A stretch of 64,000 bases of DNA from ZLKRG44 sp964555705 (lineage in GTDB: Bacteria; Planctomycetota; Phycisphaerae; Phycisphaerales; SM1A02): positions 1 to 64,000 of the forward strand of contig CAZKTN010000003.1 of NCBI GenBank assembly GCA_964555705.1, given 5' to 3'. This document shows positions 45,527 to 53,621 of the stretch, one piece after another. The number at the start of each line of letters is the position of its first letter. Within the stretch, counting starts at the first letter, position 1. The translations under genes and the position numbers were made by a program. The notes beneath the pieces are model-generated. The model saw only the letters and a program-made list of their open reading frames with translations. It ran no database searches and was not told the origin of the DNA.

Positions 45527-46072
45527 ATGCGTGCGTCCCTGCGCGGCCTGCTCCTGGTAGGCATGCGCGGCGCGGGCAAGTCCGCCGCCGGCCGTGCGGC
45601 GGCGATCCAGACCAACTGGGCATTCATCGACCTCGACGAGAGGGCGCTGTCGCTCTGCGGAGACGTCACCGTCGCGTCGGTCTTCTCCGGTCCTGGCGGC
45701 GCCGCGCGATGGCGCATCGCCGAGCGTGACGCGCTGGAGCAGCTCGTCGACGGCGCGGCAACCCCCTGCATCGTCGCGGTCGGCGCGGGCGCGCCGGAGC
45801 ATGCACCCACCGCCGACATCATCCGCCGCTCGAGGTCCGCAGGATGGCGCGTCGTGCATGTGCGGTGCTCGCCACAGGCGTGCGCAGCGCGACTCGCGGC
45901 GGATCCTGCAGGCCGGCCATCTGTCACCGGTGCCGGACTGGTCGAGGAGATCGCCGCGCTCCACGCGACGCGCACGCCGACCTACGAGTCGCTCTGCGAC
46001 TTGGCGGTCGACGGCGACCGCGCGCTCGCCGAGGTGGCGCTCTCGATCGCACGCGCTGCGAGCGTCTCGTAG
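45527..46072 (+). CDS. aroK: Shikimate kinase-like protein
   Basis: 181 aa. P-loop GMRGAGKSAAGRAAA, shikimate-binding Asp in FIDLDERA, Arg in ARWRIAERDALEQL, and the lid/C-terminal section GRPSVTGAGLVEEI with TRTPTYESL. The shikimate-contacting G-G-G is G-A-G here (AVGAGAPEH). It is most likely the shikimate kinase of aromatic amino acid synthesis, though divergence leaves room for another small kinase. The last 91 nt overlap rnc on the opposite strand. Confidence 0.8.
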   Translation: MRASLRGLLLVGMRGAGKSAAGRAAAIQTNWAFIDLDERALSLCGDVTVASVFSGPGGAARWRIAERDALEQLVDGAATPCIVAVGAGAPEHAPTADIIRRSRSAGWRVVHVRCSPQACAARLAADPAGRPSVTGAGLVEEIAALHATRTPTYESLCDLAVDGDRALAEVALSIARAASVS

Positions 46073-46812
46073 GCGTCAGCGGCGCGGTCCCAGTGGACCA
46101 CGATCCCGTCGCCCTCGCCGCTCACCACGCCCATGTCACGCAGTGCGGCCAGCGCAGCCCCCTGCTCCGCGGCCTTCTTCGTGGATCCCCAGCATGTGGG
46201 AAACCTGTGCACGCCCATCTCCACGCAGATCTCGAAGCACTTCGCGTGATCCGGACCCTTCTCGTCCATCACCACGTAGGTAGGCGATCCCATGCCGCAC
46301 TGCTGGAGCACCTGCTGCAGCACGCTCTTGAAGTTCATCTGGTGGCCGTGTCGGGCGGCAGCCTCCACATGAGGGCCGACGTGGCGCATGATGAATGCGC
46401 GCGCCGCATCGACGCCGCCATCGAGGTGGATCGCGGCCACCATCGCCTCGAAGACTGCAGCGGCCACCGACGGCGGCAGGCTGCCCGACCCGGGCACCAT
46501 GCCCTTGCCGACGGCAAGCAGCGGCAGCAGGCCGGCGGACACCGCGTACTCCGCGCACATGCGACGGCTCACGAGGAGGCTCTTGACCTTCGTGAGCTCG
46601 CCCTCGAGGAGGTCGGGGTAGCGCTCGTGGAGATGCTCACAGACAACCATCCCGAGAACCGCGTCGCCGAGGAACTCAAGCCGCTCGTTGCTCCGTGCGC
46701 GCGCATCCGCGAGCGACGCATGGGTCAGCGCCTGCTCGAGCAGCGCAATGTCCCGGAACGGGTGCCCAACCGCCGCCTCCGCCGCGAGCCGCACCTGAGT
46801 ATCGATCGCCAC
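45982..46812 (-). CDS. rnc: Ribonuclease III with a substituted active-site Asp
   Basis: 276 aa from GTG 46812 (GGAGGG seven nt upstream). The signature NERLEFLGDAVLG keeps Glu46 and Asp50. The second metal-binding pair, normally A-D-x-x-E-A, reads SVAAAVFEAM: Glu122 is kept but the Asp position is Ala119 (codon 46456-46458). A dsRNA-binding domain follows at about 185-250 (NFKSVLQQVLQQCGMGSPTY, then FPTCWGSTKKAAEQGAALAA). A C-terminal Ser/Ala tail overlaps aroK. In E. coli enzymes loss of this Asp weakens but need not abolish cleavage. It is co-transcribed with a PilZ gene 16 nt upstream. Confidence 0.9.
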   Translation of the reverse strand: MAIDTQVRLAAEAAVGHPFRDIALLEQALTHASLADARARSNERLEFLGDAVLGMVVCEHLHERYPDLLEGELTKVKSLLVSRRMCAEYAVSAGLLPLLAVGKGMVPGSGSLPPSVAAAVFEAMVAAIHLDGGVDAARAFIMRHVGPHVEAAARHGHQMNFKSVLQQVLQQCGMGSPTYVVMDEKGPDHAKCFEICVEMGVHRFPTCWGSTKKAAEQGAALAALRDMGVVSGEGDGIVVHWDRAADAYETLAARAIESATSASARSPSTAKSQSDS

Positions 46813-46828
46813 GATGCCCTCCCGCGGG

Positions 46829-47236
46829 TCAGTCGACGCCCGCGAAGTAGCCGCTGCCGAGGTGCACCGCGAGCCGGCGTGCGTCCGCAGGGGTCGCGAA
46901 TGCGGTGAAGACCGCGGCCATTCGTCGCGGGCCCGGATCGTCATGCTCGTCGAAGACCCTCACGATGCGTGCCGAGGCACGGACCGGCTCGACAAGACCA
47001 GGAAGGTTCAGCTCGATGTCGACCGGCATGCCCGCAGGGAGTGGCGTATCGAGCTCGAAGCGCACGCCAGACACCGAGATGTCATATGCGTGGCCCTCGA
47101 GAAGCCGGGTATCGATGTCCGGATGCGGCGAGAACGAGCCATCCGTGCGGACCACCACGCGCGCACACCCCACCGGAGGTCCGAACCGGTCGGCGGCGCG
47201 CCGATCGGTCGCAGGTGCTGGCATGGTGATGGTCAT
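46829..47236 (-). CDS. PilZ domain protein
   Basis: 135 aa from ATG 47236. RRAADRFGPPVGCARV carries an R-x3-R-like start (DRRAADR), and YDISVSGVRFELDTPLPAGM matches the D/N-x-S-x-x-G motif of PilZ domains, which bind c-di-GMP. The rest is a short beta-barrel (VDIELNLPGLVEPVRASARI). It overlaps nothing and lies 16 nt before rnc on the same strand, so the two are probably one operon. Confidence 0.82.
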   Translation of the reverse strand: MTITMPAPATDRRAADRFGPPVGCARVVVRTDGSFSPHPDIDTRLLEGHAYDISVSGVRFELDTPLPAGMPVDIELNLPGLVEPVRASARIVRVFDEHDDPGPRRMAAVFTAFATPADARRLAVHLGSGYFAGVD

Positions 47237-47449
47237 AGGTCGCGTTCTGGACTCGCTTGGCTCACGCACCCGCAGCGCTCGGCAAGGGTGCGGCACAGAT
47301 CCATACGCCGGGGCGAGCCAAGTGGATCGTCCGACTTGCCCGCCGCAGTTGAAAAACGACGGCGGTCGATGGTTCGGCGGGCAACGTGCGGCGCCGACCA
47401 CCACATACTGACATGAAAACGCGTCCGCACAACGTCCATTGCATGCGGC

Positions 47450-47455
47450 TACGCT
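47450..47455 (+). promoter_or_regulatory. -10 hexamer TACGCT, leaderless start of ilvC
   Basis: TACGCT ends 7 nt before ATG 47463. It lies at the end of the 226-bp divergent space (47237-47462), which is otherwise featureless apart from being less GC-rich than the genes. Confidence 0.5.
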
Positions 47456-47462
47456 CGCACAA

Positions 47463-48497
47463 ATGCGAGAAATTGCGGGCAATCCGACTTGCGAACCTGA
47501 GATCCTTACGTCTCGGGACCCTTCGCTGCTCGCGCCGCTGCACGGAAGTTCCGTCACCGTCGTCGGATACGGCAACCAAGGCCGCGCGCACGCGCTGAAC
47601 TTGCGGGACTCTGGCGTTTCCGTGAATGTGGCCGGAAGGGCCGCCGGTGCAGGTATCGATGGGGCCCTTTCCGAGGGATTTCGCGCGGGCACCATCGAGG
47701 AGATGGTGCCTCGTGCCAGTCTGGTGATCGTTTCCCTTCCCGATGAGGTTCATGAGTTGGCCTGCCCGTCCATCGAGCGGCTCATGGCACAGAGCGCGGC
47801 GATGGGCTTCCTTCACGGGACAAGTGTCCACTTTGGGCTCTTTCGTCCGCCGCCGGGACGGCGAGTCGTCATGGTCGCGCCAAAGGGACCAGGCACCACG
47901 CTTCGCGCAAGATTTCTCGAAGGCCACGGCATCCCGGCGCTCTATGCGGTAGCCCAGGATGCAGGGGACCCCGATGCCGCACGGGCACTCGCCCTGGCGT
48001 GGGGTGCCGGCATCGGATGTGCGCGCGCCGGCCTCATCGCCACGACCTTCCGCGAGGAGTCGGAGACTGACCTCTTCGGTGAGCAGGCCGTGCTGTGCGG
48101 CGGCGTGATCGCCCTCGTGCGCGCCGCATACGAGACGCTTGTCGATGCCGGCTATCCCCCGCTGCTCGCGTACATCGAGTGCTGCCACGAGCTCAAGCAG
48201 GTCACGGACCTTGTGCATGACCGCGGCATCGCAGGGATGCGCGCGGCGATCTCGAACACAGCCGAGGCAGGCGCTGACGAGGCGATTGCGGCACTCGATG
48301 ATGCGGTCCTGCGCTCACGCATGCGCGCTATCCTCGACCGCGTGAGGTCCGGTGACTTTGTGAAGGCTCTCGCGCGCGATGCGCGCACCGGATTCCCGGC
48401 GCTGATGGCGGCGCGCCAGAGCGCGGCTGAGCACCCGATGGAGAAGTCCGGACGCGCGGTCCGCGCGCTTCTCCCGTGGCTCCGCAAGGACGCGTGA
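47463..48497 (+). CDS. ilvC: Ketol-acid reductoisomerase (class I)
   Basis: 344 aa from ATG 47463, supported by the TACGCT hexamer; a TTG at 47439 is in frame but unsupported. Rossmann loop GYGNQGRAHALNLRDSGV. Catalytic Mg ligands: FREESETDLFGEQAVLCGG and AYIECCHELKQVTDLVHDRG, then ISNTAEAG. It converts acetolactate to dihydroxy-isovalerate in branched-chain amino acid synthesis. The motif GYG(S)QG has Asn for Ser. uppP follows with a GTGA overlap option. Confidence 0.93.
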   Translation: MREIAGNPTCEPEILTSRDPSLLAPLHGSSVTVVGYGNQGRAHALNLRDSGVSVNVAGRAAGAGIDGALSEGFRAGTIEEMVPRASLVIVSLPDEVHELACPSIERLMAQSAAMGFLHGTSVHFGLFRPPPGRRVVMVAPKGPGTTLRARFLEGHGIPALYAVAQDAGDPDAARALALAWGAGIGCARAGLIATTFREESETDLFGEQAVLCGGVIALVRAAYETLVDAGYPPLLAYIECCHELKQVTDLVHDRGIAGMRAAISNTAEAGADEAIAALDDAVLRSRMRAILDRVRSGDFVKALARDARTGFPALMAARQSAAEHPMEKSGRAVRALLPWLRKDA

Positions 48498-48502
48498 CGC
48501 CG

Positions 48503-49420
48503 ATGGACCTCCTCGATGCGATGGTGCTCGGCGTCGTCGAGGGCATCACCGAGTACCTGCCCGTCAGCTCGACTGGCCACCTGATTCTCGCCTCGCGCGT
48601 CCTGGGCCTCGTGCCGGACCCGTCGGATCCGGGGTTCATCCAGGCGCAGCGCTCCGTCGACGCGTTCAACATCGCGATCCAGGGCGCGGCAGTGCTCGCC
48701 GTCGCCGGCCTCTACTGGCCACGTGTTGCGGGAATGATGCGCGCATGCATCGCATGGACGGGCCTCGTGCGACGTGGCGCGAACCATCGGCTCGACGTGG
48801 TGCTGCTGCGCAACCTCGTGATCTCCTTCATACCGGCGGCAGTCTTCGGGCTGCTGTTCGACGATGCGATCGAGGCTCGGCTCTTTGCGCCGGTGCCGGT
48901 GCTTCTTGCGCTCGCGCTTGGCGGTGTCCTCATGATCGCGATCGCGCCGTGGGTGCGCGCGCAGGCAAAGCTTGAGGGCGCAGGACACGGGCCGACAGGC
49001 TCGACGCTGCTGCCGTGGCAGGCGCTCGTCGTGGGGCTGTTCCAGTGCGCTGCGCTGTGGCCAGGCACGAGCAGGTCGATGTCGACGATCCTGGGATCGA
49101 TGGCGGTCGGACTGCGCCCGAAGGCGGCCGCGGAGTACAGCTTCCTGCTTGCGCTCCCGACGCTAGGCGCGGCCACGGTGTGGAAGGCGCGCGTGCTGAT
49201 GGAGCCGGGCACCATCGACCAGCTCGGCGGACCGATCCCGGTGGTCATGGGATTCGTGATGTCAGGCGTGGTGGCGGCCCTCTCGATCGCGTGGCTTGTG
49301 GGCTACCTCTCGCGCGGAGGGTTTGCGCTGTTCGGATGGTGGCGTGTGCTGCTGGCTGCCGTGATGGGGCTGTGCATCTGGATGGGATGGCTCTCGCTCG
49401 CGCAGCCGCCCGCGACCTAG
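48503..49420 (+). CDS. uppP: Undecaprenyl-diphosphatase UppP (BacA)
   Basis: 305 aa from ATG 48503; GTG 48494, overlapping the ilvC stop, is an alternative. VVEGITEYLPVSSTGHLIL is the family hallmark (E-G-x-T-E-x-x-P-x-S-S-x-G-H), and WPGTSRSMSTILGSMAVG is the second (P-G-x-S-R-S). It has about eight membrane helices. It recycles undecaprenyl diphosphate for peptidoglycan and other envelope polymers and can give bacitracin tolerance. Confidence 0.95.
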   Translation: MDLLDAMVLGVVEGITEYLPVSSTGHLILASRVLGLVPDPSDPGFIQAQRSVDAFNIAIQGAAVLAVAGLYWPRVAGMMRACIAWTGLVRRGANHRLDVVLLRNLVISFIPAAVFGLLFDDAIEARLFAPVPVLLALALGGVLMIAIAPWVRAQAKLEGAGHGPTGSTLLPWQALVVGLFQCAALWPGTSRSMSTILGSMAVGLRPKAAAEYSFLLALPTLGAATVWKARVLMEPGTIDQLGGPIPVVMGFVMSGVVAALSIAWLVGYLSRGGFALFGWWRVLLAAVMGLCIWMGWLSLAQPPAT

Positions 49421-49423
49421 GAT
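49418..49423 (+). promoter_or_regulatory. -10 hexamer TAGGAT overlapping the uppP stop
   Basis: TAGGAT ends 9 nt before ATG 49433, implying a leader of 0-3 nt for the small exported protein gene. Confidence 0.45.
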
Positions 49424-49432
49424 GCCTCTCCC

Positions 49433-50052
49433 ATGAGCCAGCTGGCACTTGGACTTCGCGCGCTGCTCGTCCGGCTGACGGTGTTCTTCGTCATGGCCGC
49501 GATGCTCGCGTGGGTCCTCGGTGGCACGCTGTTTCCTGCACCCCAGTCGGTGACCTTTCCGGCCTTCGAGGTCGGCGGCGTGCGCTATGCGTGGCGCGTG
49601 ACCGGCAACGCGCGTGATGCAGGGCCAGTGTCATGGAGCCTCGTCCGCGCGCATGAGTCGGGGATGCGCCCCTTCGATGTGGGCGTGCCCGGGCCGTGGC
49701 TTCGCACATGGGGTCCGCTGGTGCACGCCGGCGGGGCGCTGCTTGGCGTCGAGTGCGGCGCGGCGGCCGAGGCGGCGGGACTGTGGGTGGCGCAGATCGC
49801 GCCAGACGGCACGGCGACGGTCCGCAAGGTCGCAGACGAGTCGGAGCTGCTCGGCACGCTGCGGCTTCCCCCCGGTTCGGGCCCCAACGGGANNNNNNNN
49901 NNNNNNNNNNNNNNNNNNNNNNNNNNNNNNNNNNNNNNNNNNNNNNNNNNNNNNNNNNNNNNNNNNNNNNNNNNNNNNNNNNNNNNNNNNNNGAGTCGGA
50001 GCTGCTCGGCACGCTGCGGCTTCCCCCCGGTTCGGGCCCCAACGGGAGCTGA
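49433..50052 (+). CDS. Small membrane-anchored protein of unknown function (split by false gap)
   Basis: One N-terminal membrane helix (about residues 8-32, LRALLVRLTVFFVMAAMLAW) is followed by a probably periplasmic domain without recognisable motifs. The sequence before the N run ends LLGTLRLPPGSGPNG, and the same 55 bp reappears after it, where the frame continues with Ser and a stop (50050-50052). Removing the N run and one copy gives a complete 154-aa protein. As given, the frame through the N run is wrong. No function can be proposed. Confidence 0.65.
49838..50047 (+). repeat. Exact 55-bp direct repeat flanking the N run
   Basis: Bases 49838-49892 and 49993-50047 are identical, and the copies touch the 100-N run on both sides. 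This is what an assembler leaves when two contigs overlap by one k-mer (k = 55 is a common value) and are scaffolded without merging. It is therefore probably not a biological repeat. Confidence 0.85.
49893..49992. other. Assembly gap (100 N), probably spurious
   Basis: A 100-N placeholder between the two 55-bp copies. Collapsing the repeat restores an intact reading frame. Confidence 0.95.
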
Positions 50053-50077
50053 TCGCAGGATCGAGCGAGTGGTCCGC

Positions 50078-52162
50078 CTAGCCGAGCGCGGCCTTGAGCT
50101 GCGCCTCGTCCCACACGGCGACCCCAAGCTCGCGCGCCTTGTCGAGCTTGGATCCCGCCTCCGCGCCGGCGATCACGATGTCGGTCTTGCGGGAGACGCT
50201 GCCCGACACCTTCGCACCGAGCGACTCGAGCAGCTCGGCGAGCGCGGGGCGCGTCCATCCCTCGAGCGTGCCGGTGATGACGACGGTCTTGCCCGCGAAG
50301 GGCCCTTCGGTGGCCGGACGCTCCGCATGGCTGCGCATGTCGACGCCCGCGGCACGCAGCGCCTCGATCGCGGCGAGCATCGGTGCGGCGGCAAGGTCCT
50401 GCACAACGCTCGACGCGGTCTTTGCGCCGAAGTCGGGCAGCGCCTCGAGCGCAGCCGCATCAGCCGCAAGCAGCTCGTCGATGTCGCGGAAGTGGCGCGC
50501 GAGGGTCTTCGCCGCGCTCGCGCCCACGTGGCGGATGCCAAGCCCGGCGAGCAGCCTCGCGAGCCCCTGCCCGCGCGCGGCCTCGGCGCTCGCGACGATT
50601 GATGCCGCCGTCTTTGCACCAAGCTTTCGCCTGCTGATCTTGCCCGATGCGCTCGCCGACTCGCTCTCGAGCTCCGCGACCGCATCCGCATCGAGCGTGA
50701 AGAGGTCGGCATAGGTGCGGACGAGTCCCGCATCCACCAGCTGGTCAATGATGCGCTCGCCGAGACCGTCGATGTTCATCTGGTCTCGGCCCACGAACCA
50801 CTTGAGCCGCTCGCGGAACTGCGCAGGACACGATGCGCTTGGGCAGAAGACCTTTGGGCCCTCAGTGACGACGGGTGCGCCGCATGCCGGGCACGTGGCC
50901 GGCGGCTCGATCGCGAGCTCCGCGCCAGTGCGCCCGCCCACGACCGGCTCGACCACCTGCGGGATGATCTCGCCCGCCTTCTCGATGACGACGCGGTCGC
51001 CGATGCGGATGTCCTTGCGCCGGATCTCCTCGATGTTGTGGAGCGTCGCATGGCGCACCGTGGTGCCTGCAACAAGCACGGGATCCATCGTGGCCCGCGG
51101 CGTCAGCGTGCCGCCCTTGCCCACCTGCCAGTCCACCGAGCGCAGCACGGTCTGCGCGCGCTCGGCGGGGTACTTGAAGGCCGTGATCCAGCGGGGGCTC
51201 TTCGCGGTGGTGCCGAGCGACTCCTGCTCGGCGAAGGAGTCCACGCGCAGCACGATGCCATCGACGCCGTAGGGCACGCTGGCGCGCCTCATGCGGAACT
51301 CCTCGATCGCCGCTTCCGCGTCCTGCGCACCGCGGCAAGGCCTTGCGAGCGGACTTGCAGGCACCCCGAGCGTGCGAAGCAGTTCGAGGAATGCCCAGTG
51401 GCCCTCAGGCTCCGTGCCCTGGGGCGCCGGACCGAACTCGCCGCGGCCGTGTGCGCTGAAGGCGAGGCGACGCGCGGCGACAACGCCCGGGTCGAGGCTC
51501 TTGAGCGTGCCTGCGGTCGAGTTGCGCGCGTTCGCGAAGAGAGGTTCGCCGTGGCGCTCGCGCTCCGCATTGATGCGGTCGAACTCCGCATTGGGCATGT
51601 AGATCTCGCCGCGCACCTCCAGCGGGTCTGGAGCGCGCTCGGCGTGCGCCAGCTTTAGGGGCACCGCGCGTATGGCGCGCACGTTGACGGTCACGTCATC
51701 GCCGGCAGTGCCGTCGCCGCGGGTCACTGCGCGCACCAGACGACCGCCCTCGTAGCGCAGCGAGATCGCGACACCATCGATCTTCGGTTCGGCGACAAGC
51801 GCCGGCTCGTGACCGAGCGCCTTCGCGCACCGCTCGTACCAGGCACGGAATCCCGCGATGTCGTAGGTGTTGTCGATCGAGAGCATCGGCACGCGGTGGC
51901 GCACCTGAGCGAATCCGCCCACAAGCGCATCGCCCACACGCTGGGTGGGACTGTCGGGGTCGGCAAGTTCGGGGTGCTCGGACTCGAGCTGCGCGAGCTC
52001 TGCGAGCCGCGTGTCGTAGTCCAAGTCGGACATGATCGGCTCGGCCTCGACGTAGTAGGCCACGTTCGCGCGAGAGAGCAGTTCCCGAAGTTCGTGGATG
52101 CGCGCCGCGGCGGGCTGGTCGCCCGCACTCCCCCGACCGGCAGCCCGGCTGGGCGCGCTCAT
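50078..52162 (-). CDS. ligA: NAD+-dependent DNA ligase LigA
   Basis: 694 aa from ATG 52162, which overlaps the DUF4442 stop (ATGA). Domain Ia with VAYYVEAEPIMSDLDYD, the nucleotidyl lysine in EPKIDGVAISL, then RGEIYMP, VDGIVLRVD, OB fold (HATLHNIEEIRRKDIRIGDR), a four-Cys zinc finger (CPACG ... CPSASC), HhH repeats (ARLLAGLGIRHVGASAAKTL) and a C-terminal BRCT domain (GKTVVITGTLEGWTRPALAE). It seals nicks in replication and repair. Confidence 0.97.
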   Translation of the reverse strand: MSAPSRAAGRGSAGDQPAAARIHELRELLSRANVAYYVEAEPIMSDLDYDTRLAELAQLESEHPELADPDSPTQRVGDALVGGFAQVRHRVPMLSIDNTYDIAGFRAWYERCAKALGHEPALVAEPKIDGVAISLRYEGGRLVRAVTRGDGTAGDDVTVNVRAIRAVPLKLAHAERAPDPLEVRGEIYMPNAEFDRINAERERHGEPLFANARNSTAGTLKSLDPGVVAARRLAFSAHGRGEFGPAPQGTEPEGHWAFLELLRTLGVPASPLARPCRGAQDAEAAIEEFRMRRASVPYGVDGIVLRVDSFAEQESLGTTAKSPRWITAFKYPAERAQTVLRSVDWQVGKGGTLTPRATMDPVLVAGTTVRHATLHNIEEIRRKDIRIGDRVVIEKAGEIIPQVVEPVVGGRTGAELAIEPPATCPACGAPVVTEGPKVFCPSASCPAQFRERLKWFVGRDQMNIDGLGERIIDQLVDAGLVRTYADLFTLDADAVAELESESASASGKISRRKLGAKTAASIVASAEAARGQGLARLLAGLGIRHVGASAAKTLARHFRDIDELLAADAAALEALPDFGAKTASSVVQDLAAAPMLAAIEALRAAGVDMRSHAERPATEGPFAGKTVVITGTLEGWTRPALAELLESLGAKVSGSVSRKTDIVIAGAEAGSKLDKARELGVAVWDEAQLKAALG

Positions 52163-52716
52163 CCTCGGCTGGCGCGTCGCGCCTTCAGCATCGCCTTGGG
52201 CATGCAATGGAACGTGATGTCGCACTGGCCAACGCGCTTCTCGCGGCCGCCACGGCCCGGACGGACCTGCTGCACGATGTCCATCGTGAGGTCGATGTTG
52301 AACTCGCCGCCTGCCGCGATGCGCTGCGAGAGCTCGTCACCGCCGGCGACGCGGTACACGGCCGGACCCACGCACGGCCTCAGGAACCGGTAGCGCATCT
52401 CCTTGCAGACCACGATGTAGTCAGCGCCGCAGCGAGAGAAGAGGTACATGCCCGCAGCGACCTCGCTGTTGCCCAGCAGCGCTGCGCCAGCCATCGCGTT
52501 GTACCAGTTGCGGTTGAATCGCCTGAAGGGAAGCACGGCCACGAAGCGATCCGGGCCAAGCCTCTTCATCGTGATGCCCGACCGGAACGCGTAGGGCAGC
52601 CACACCAGCGAGCACACCTTGTGCCAGAAGTTGTTGCGCGTCGAGAGCCGGGAGACGAATGCCTCCATGCGCTCGGTGAGCGACAGCCGCGGATGTCCTG
52701 CCTTCAGTGTCGTCAC
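52159..52716 (-). CDS. DUF4442 hotdog-fold protein
   Basis: 185 aa from GTG 52716; ATG 52668 is an alternative (169 aa). The run FRRFNRNWYNAMAGAALLGN followed by SEVAAGMYLF is the R-x-x-R-N-H-x-x-x-x-x-x-A-x-x-x-x-x-E-x-x-x-G pattern of DUF4442, a thioesterase-like hotdog family. YIVVCKEMRYRFLRPCVGPA is the next strand pair. The basic C-terminal tail ends KAMLKARRASRG. It is coupled to ligA by an ATGA overlap, although no functional link is known. Confidence 0.75.
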   Translation of the reverse strand: MTTLKAGHPRLSLTERMEAFVSRLSTRNNFWHKVCSLVWLPYAFRSGITMKRLGPDRFVAVLPFRRFNRNWYNAMAGAALLGNSEVAAGMYLFSRCGADYIVVCKEMRYRFLRPCVGPAVYRVAGGDELSQRIAAGGEFNIDLTMDIVQQVRPGRGGREKRVGQCDITFHCMPKAMLKARRASRG

Positions 52717-52735
52717 GGTCTGATCCGAGGCGCAA

Positions 52736-52745
52736 ATTGTAGCAT
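52736..52745. promoter_or_regulatory. Overlapping divergent -10 elements (TACAAT / TAGCAT)
   Basis: TACAAT on the minus strand occupies 52736-52741 and TAGCAT on the plus strand occupies 52740-52745, sharing the central TA. The first serves DUF4442-ligA (leader about 13 nt), the second the TIM-barrel gene (leader about 6 nt). Confidence 0.5.
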
Positions 52746-52757
52746 CGCGACACCTGC

Positions 52758-53594
52758 ATGCGCACCGCCGTCTGCTCATGGAGCCTGCGCCCATCGGGGC
52801 CCGAGGAGCTCGCGTCGCTGCTGCGCGGGCTGGGGATTATGCGCGTGCAGCTCGCGCTCGTCCCATGTGTGGATGACCCGGAGCGCTGGGGCCACGCCTG
52901 CGCGCACCTGCGCGGCGTAGGGATCGACATCGTGAGCGGAATGCTCGCCACCGTCGGCGAGGACTACTCCACGCTCGAGAGCATCGCGCGCACCGGCGGC
53001 GTGCGCAGCGACCGGTGGTGGAACGCCAACCTCGACCGCGCGATCCGCGTTGCCGAGTTCGCGGCCGCGCACGGCATCACGCTCGTCACCTTTCACGCCG
53101 GGTTCATCCCGCATGAGCGCTCTGCACCGGCGCGAGAGACGATGATCGACCGGCTCCGCACCGTCATCGACATCTTCGCGCAGCGCGGCATCGACGTGGC
53201 GTTCGAGACGGGGCAGGAGAGCGCGGCCACCCTGTCGCGGGCGCTGGCCGACCTTGCGCGGCCGCGTGCAGGCGTGAACTTCGATCCCGCAAACATGATC
53301 CTCTACGGCATGGGCGATCCGGTGGCTGCCGTCCGTACGCTCGCGCCGCACATCCGGCAGGTGCACATCAAGGATGCCGTTCCCACCGACGTGCCGGGCA
53401 CCTGGGGCCGCGAGGTGCGTGCGGGCGACGGCGGCGTGCCGTGGCGCGAGTTCCTCGAGGCCGTGCGCACCGCGAACGTCGCTGCGGGCCGCGACCGCGA
53501 GGACATCGACCTGGTGATCGAGCGCGAGGCGGGCGCGGCGCGCGCCGGCGACGTCGCCCACGCACGCGACCTGCTGGCATCGATCGGCACCTGA
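52758..53594 (+). CDS. Sugar phosphate isomerase/epimerase (xylose isomerase-like TIM barrel)
   Basis: 278 aa. A TIM-barrel of the AP-endonuclease-2 superfamily: VTFHAGFIPHE, AFETGQESAATL (metal Glu), GVNFDPANMILYG (Asp), RQVHIKDAVPTDVPGTWGRE (His and Asp), and a terminal Glu in VIERE. These supply the usual E/D/H/E metal site. Substrate unknown; planctomycetes carry many paralogues for sugar acids and inositols. Promoter shared with the DUF4442-ligA operon. Confidence 0.88.
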   Translation: MRTAVCSWSLRPSGPEELASLLRGLGIMRVQLALVPCVDDPERWGHACAHLRGVGIDIVSGMLATVGEDYSTLESIARTGGVRSDRWWNANLDRAIRVAEFAAAHGITLVTFHAGFIPHERSAPARETMIDRLRTVIDIFAQRGIDVAFETGQESAATLSRALADLARPRAGVNFDPANMILYGMGDPVAAVRTLAPHIRQVHIKDAVPTDVPGTWGREVRAGDGGVPWREFLEAVRTANVAAGRDREDIDLVIEREAGAARAGDVAHARDLLASIGT

Positions 53595-53621
53595 GGCCTA
53601 GAGTCAGCCAGTCGACCGCCC

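Noticed and set aside
49838..50047. Mobile element or duplicated motif suggested by the 55-bp direct repeat
   Set aside because: Copies abut the N run exactly and collapse restores a reading frame, so an assembly overlap explains it.
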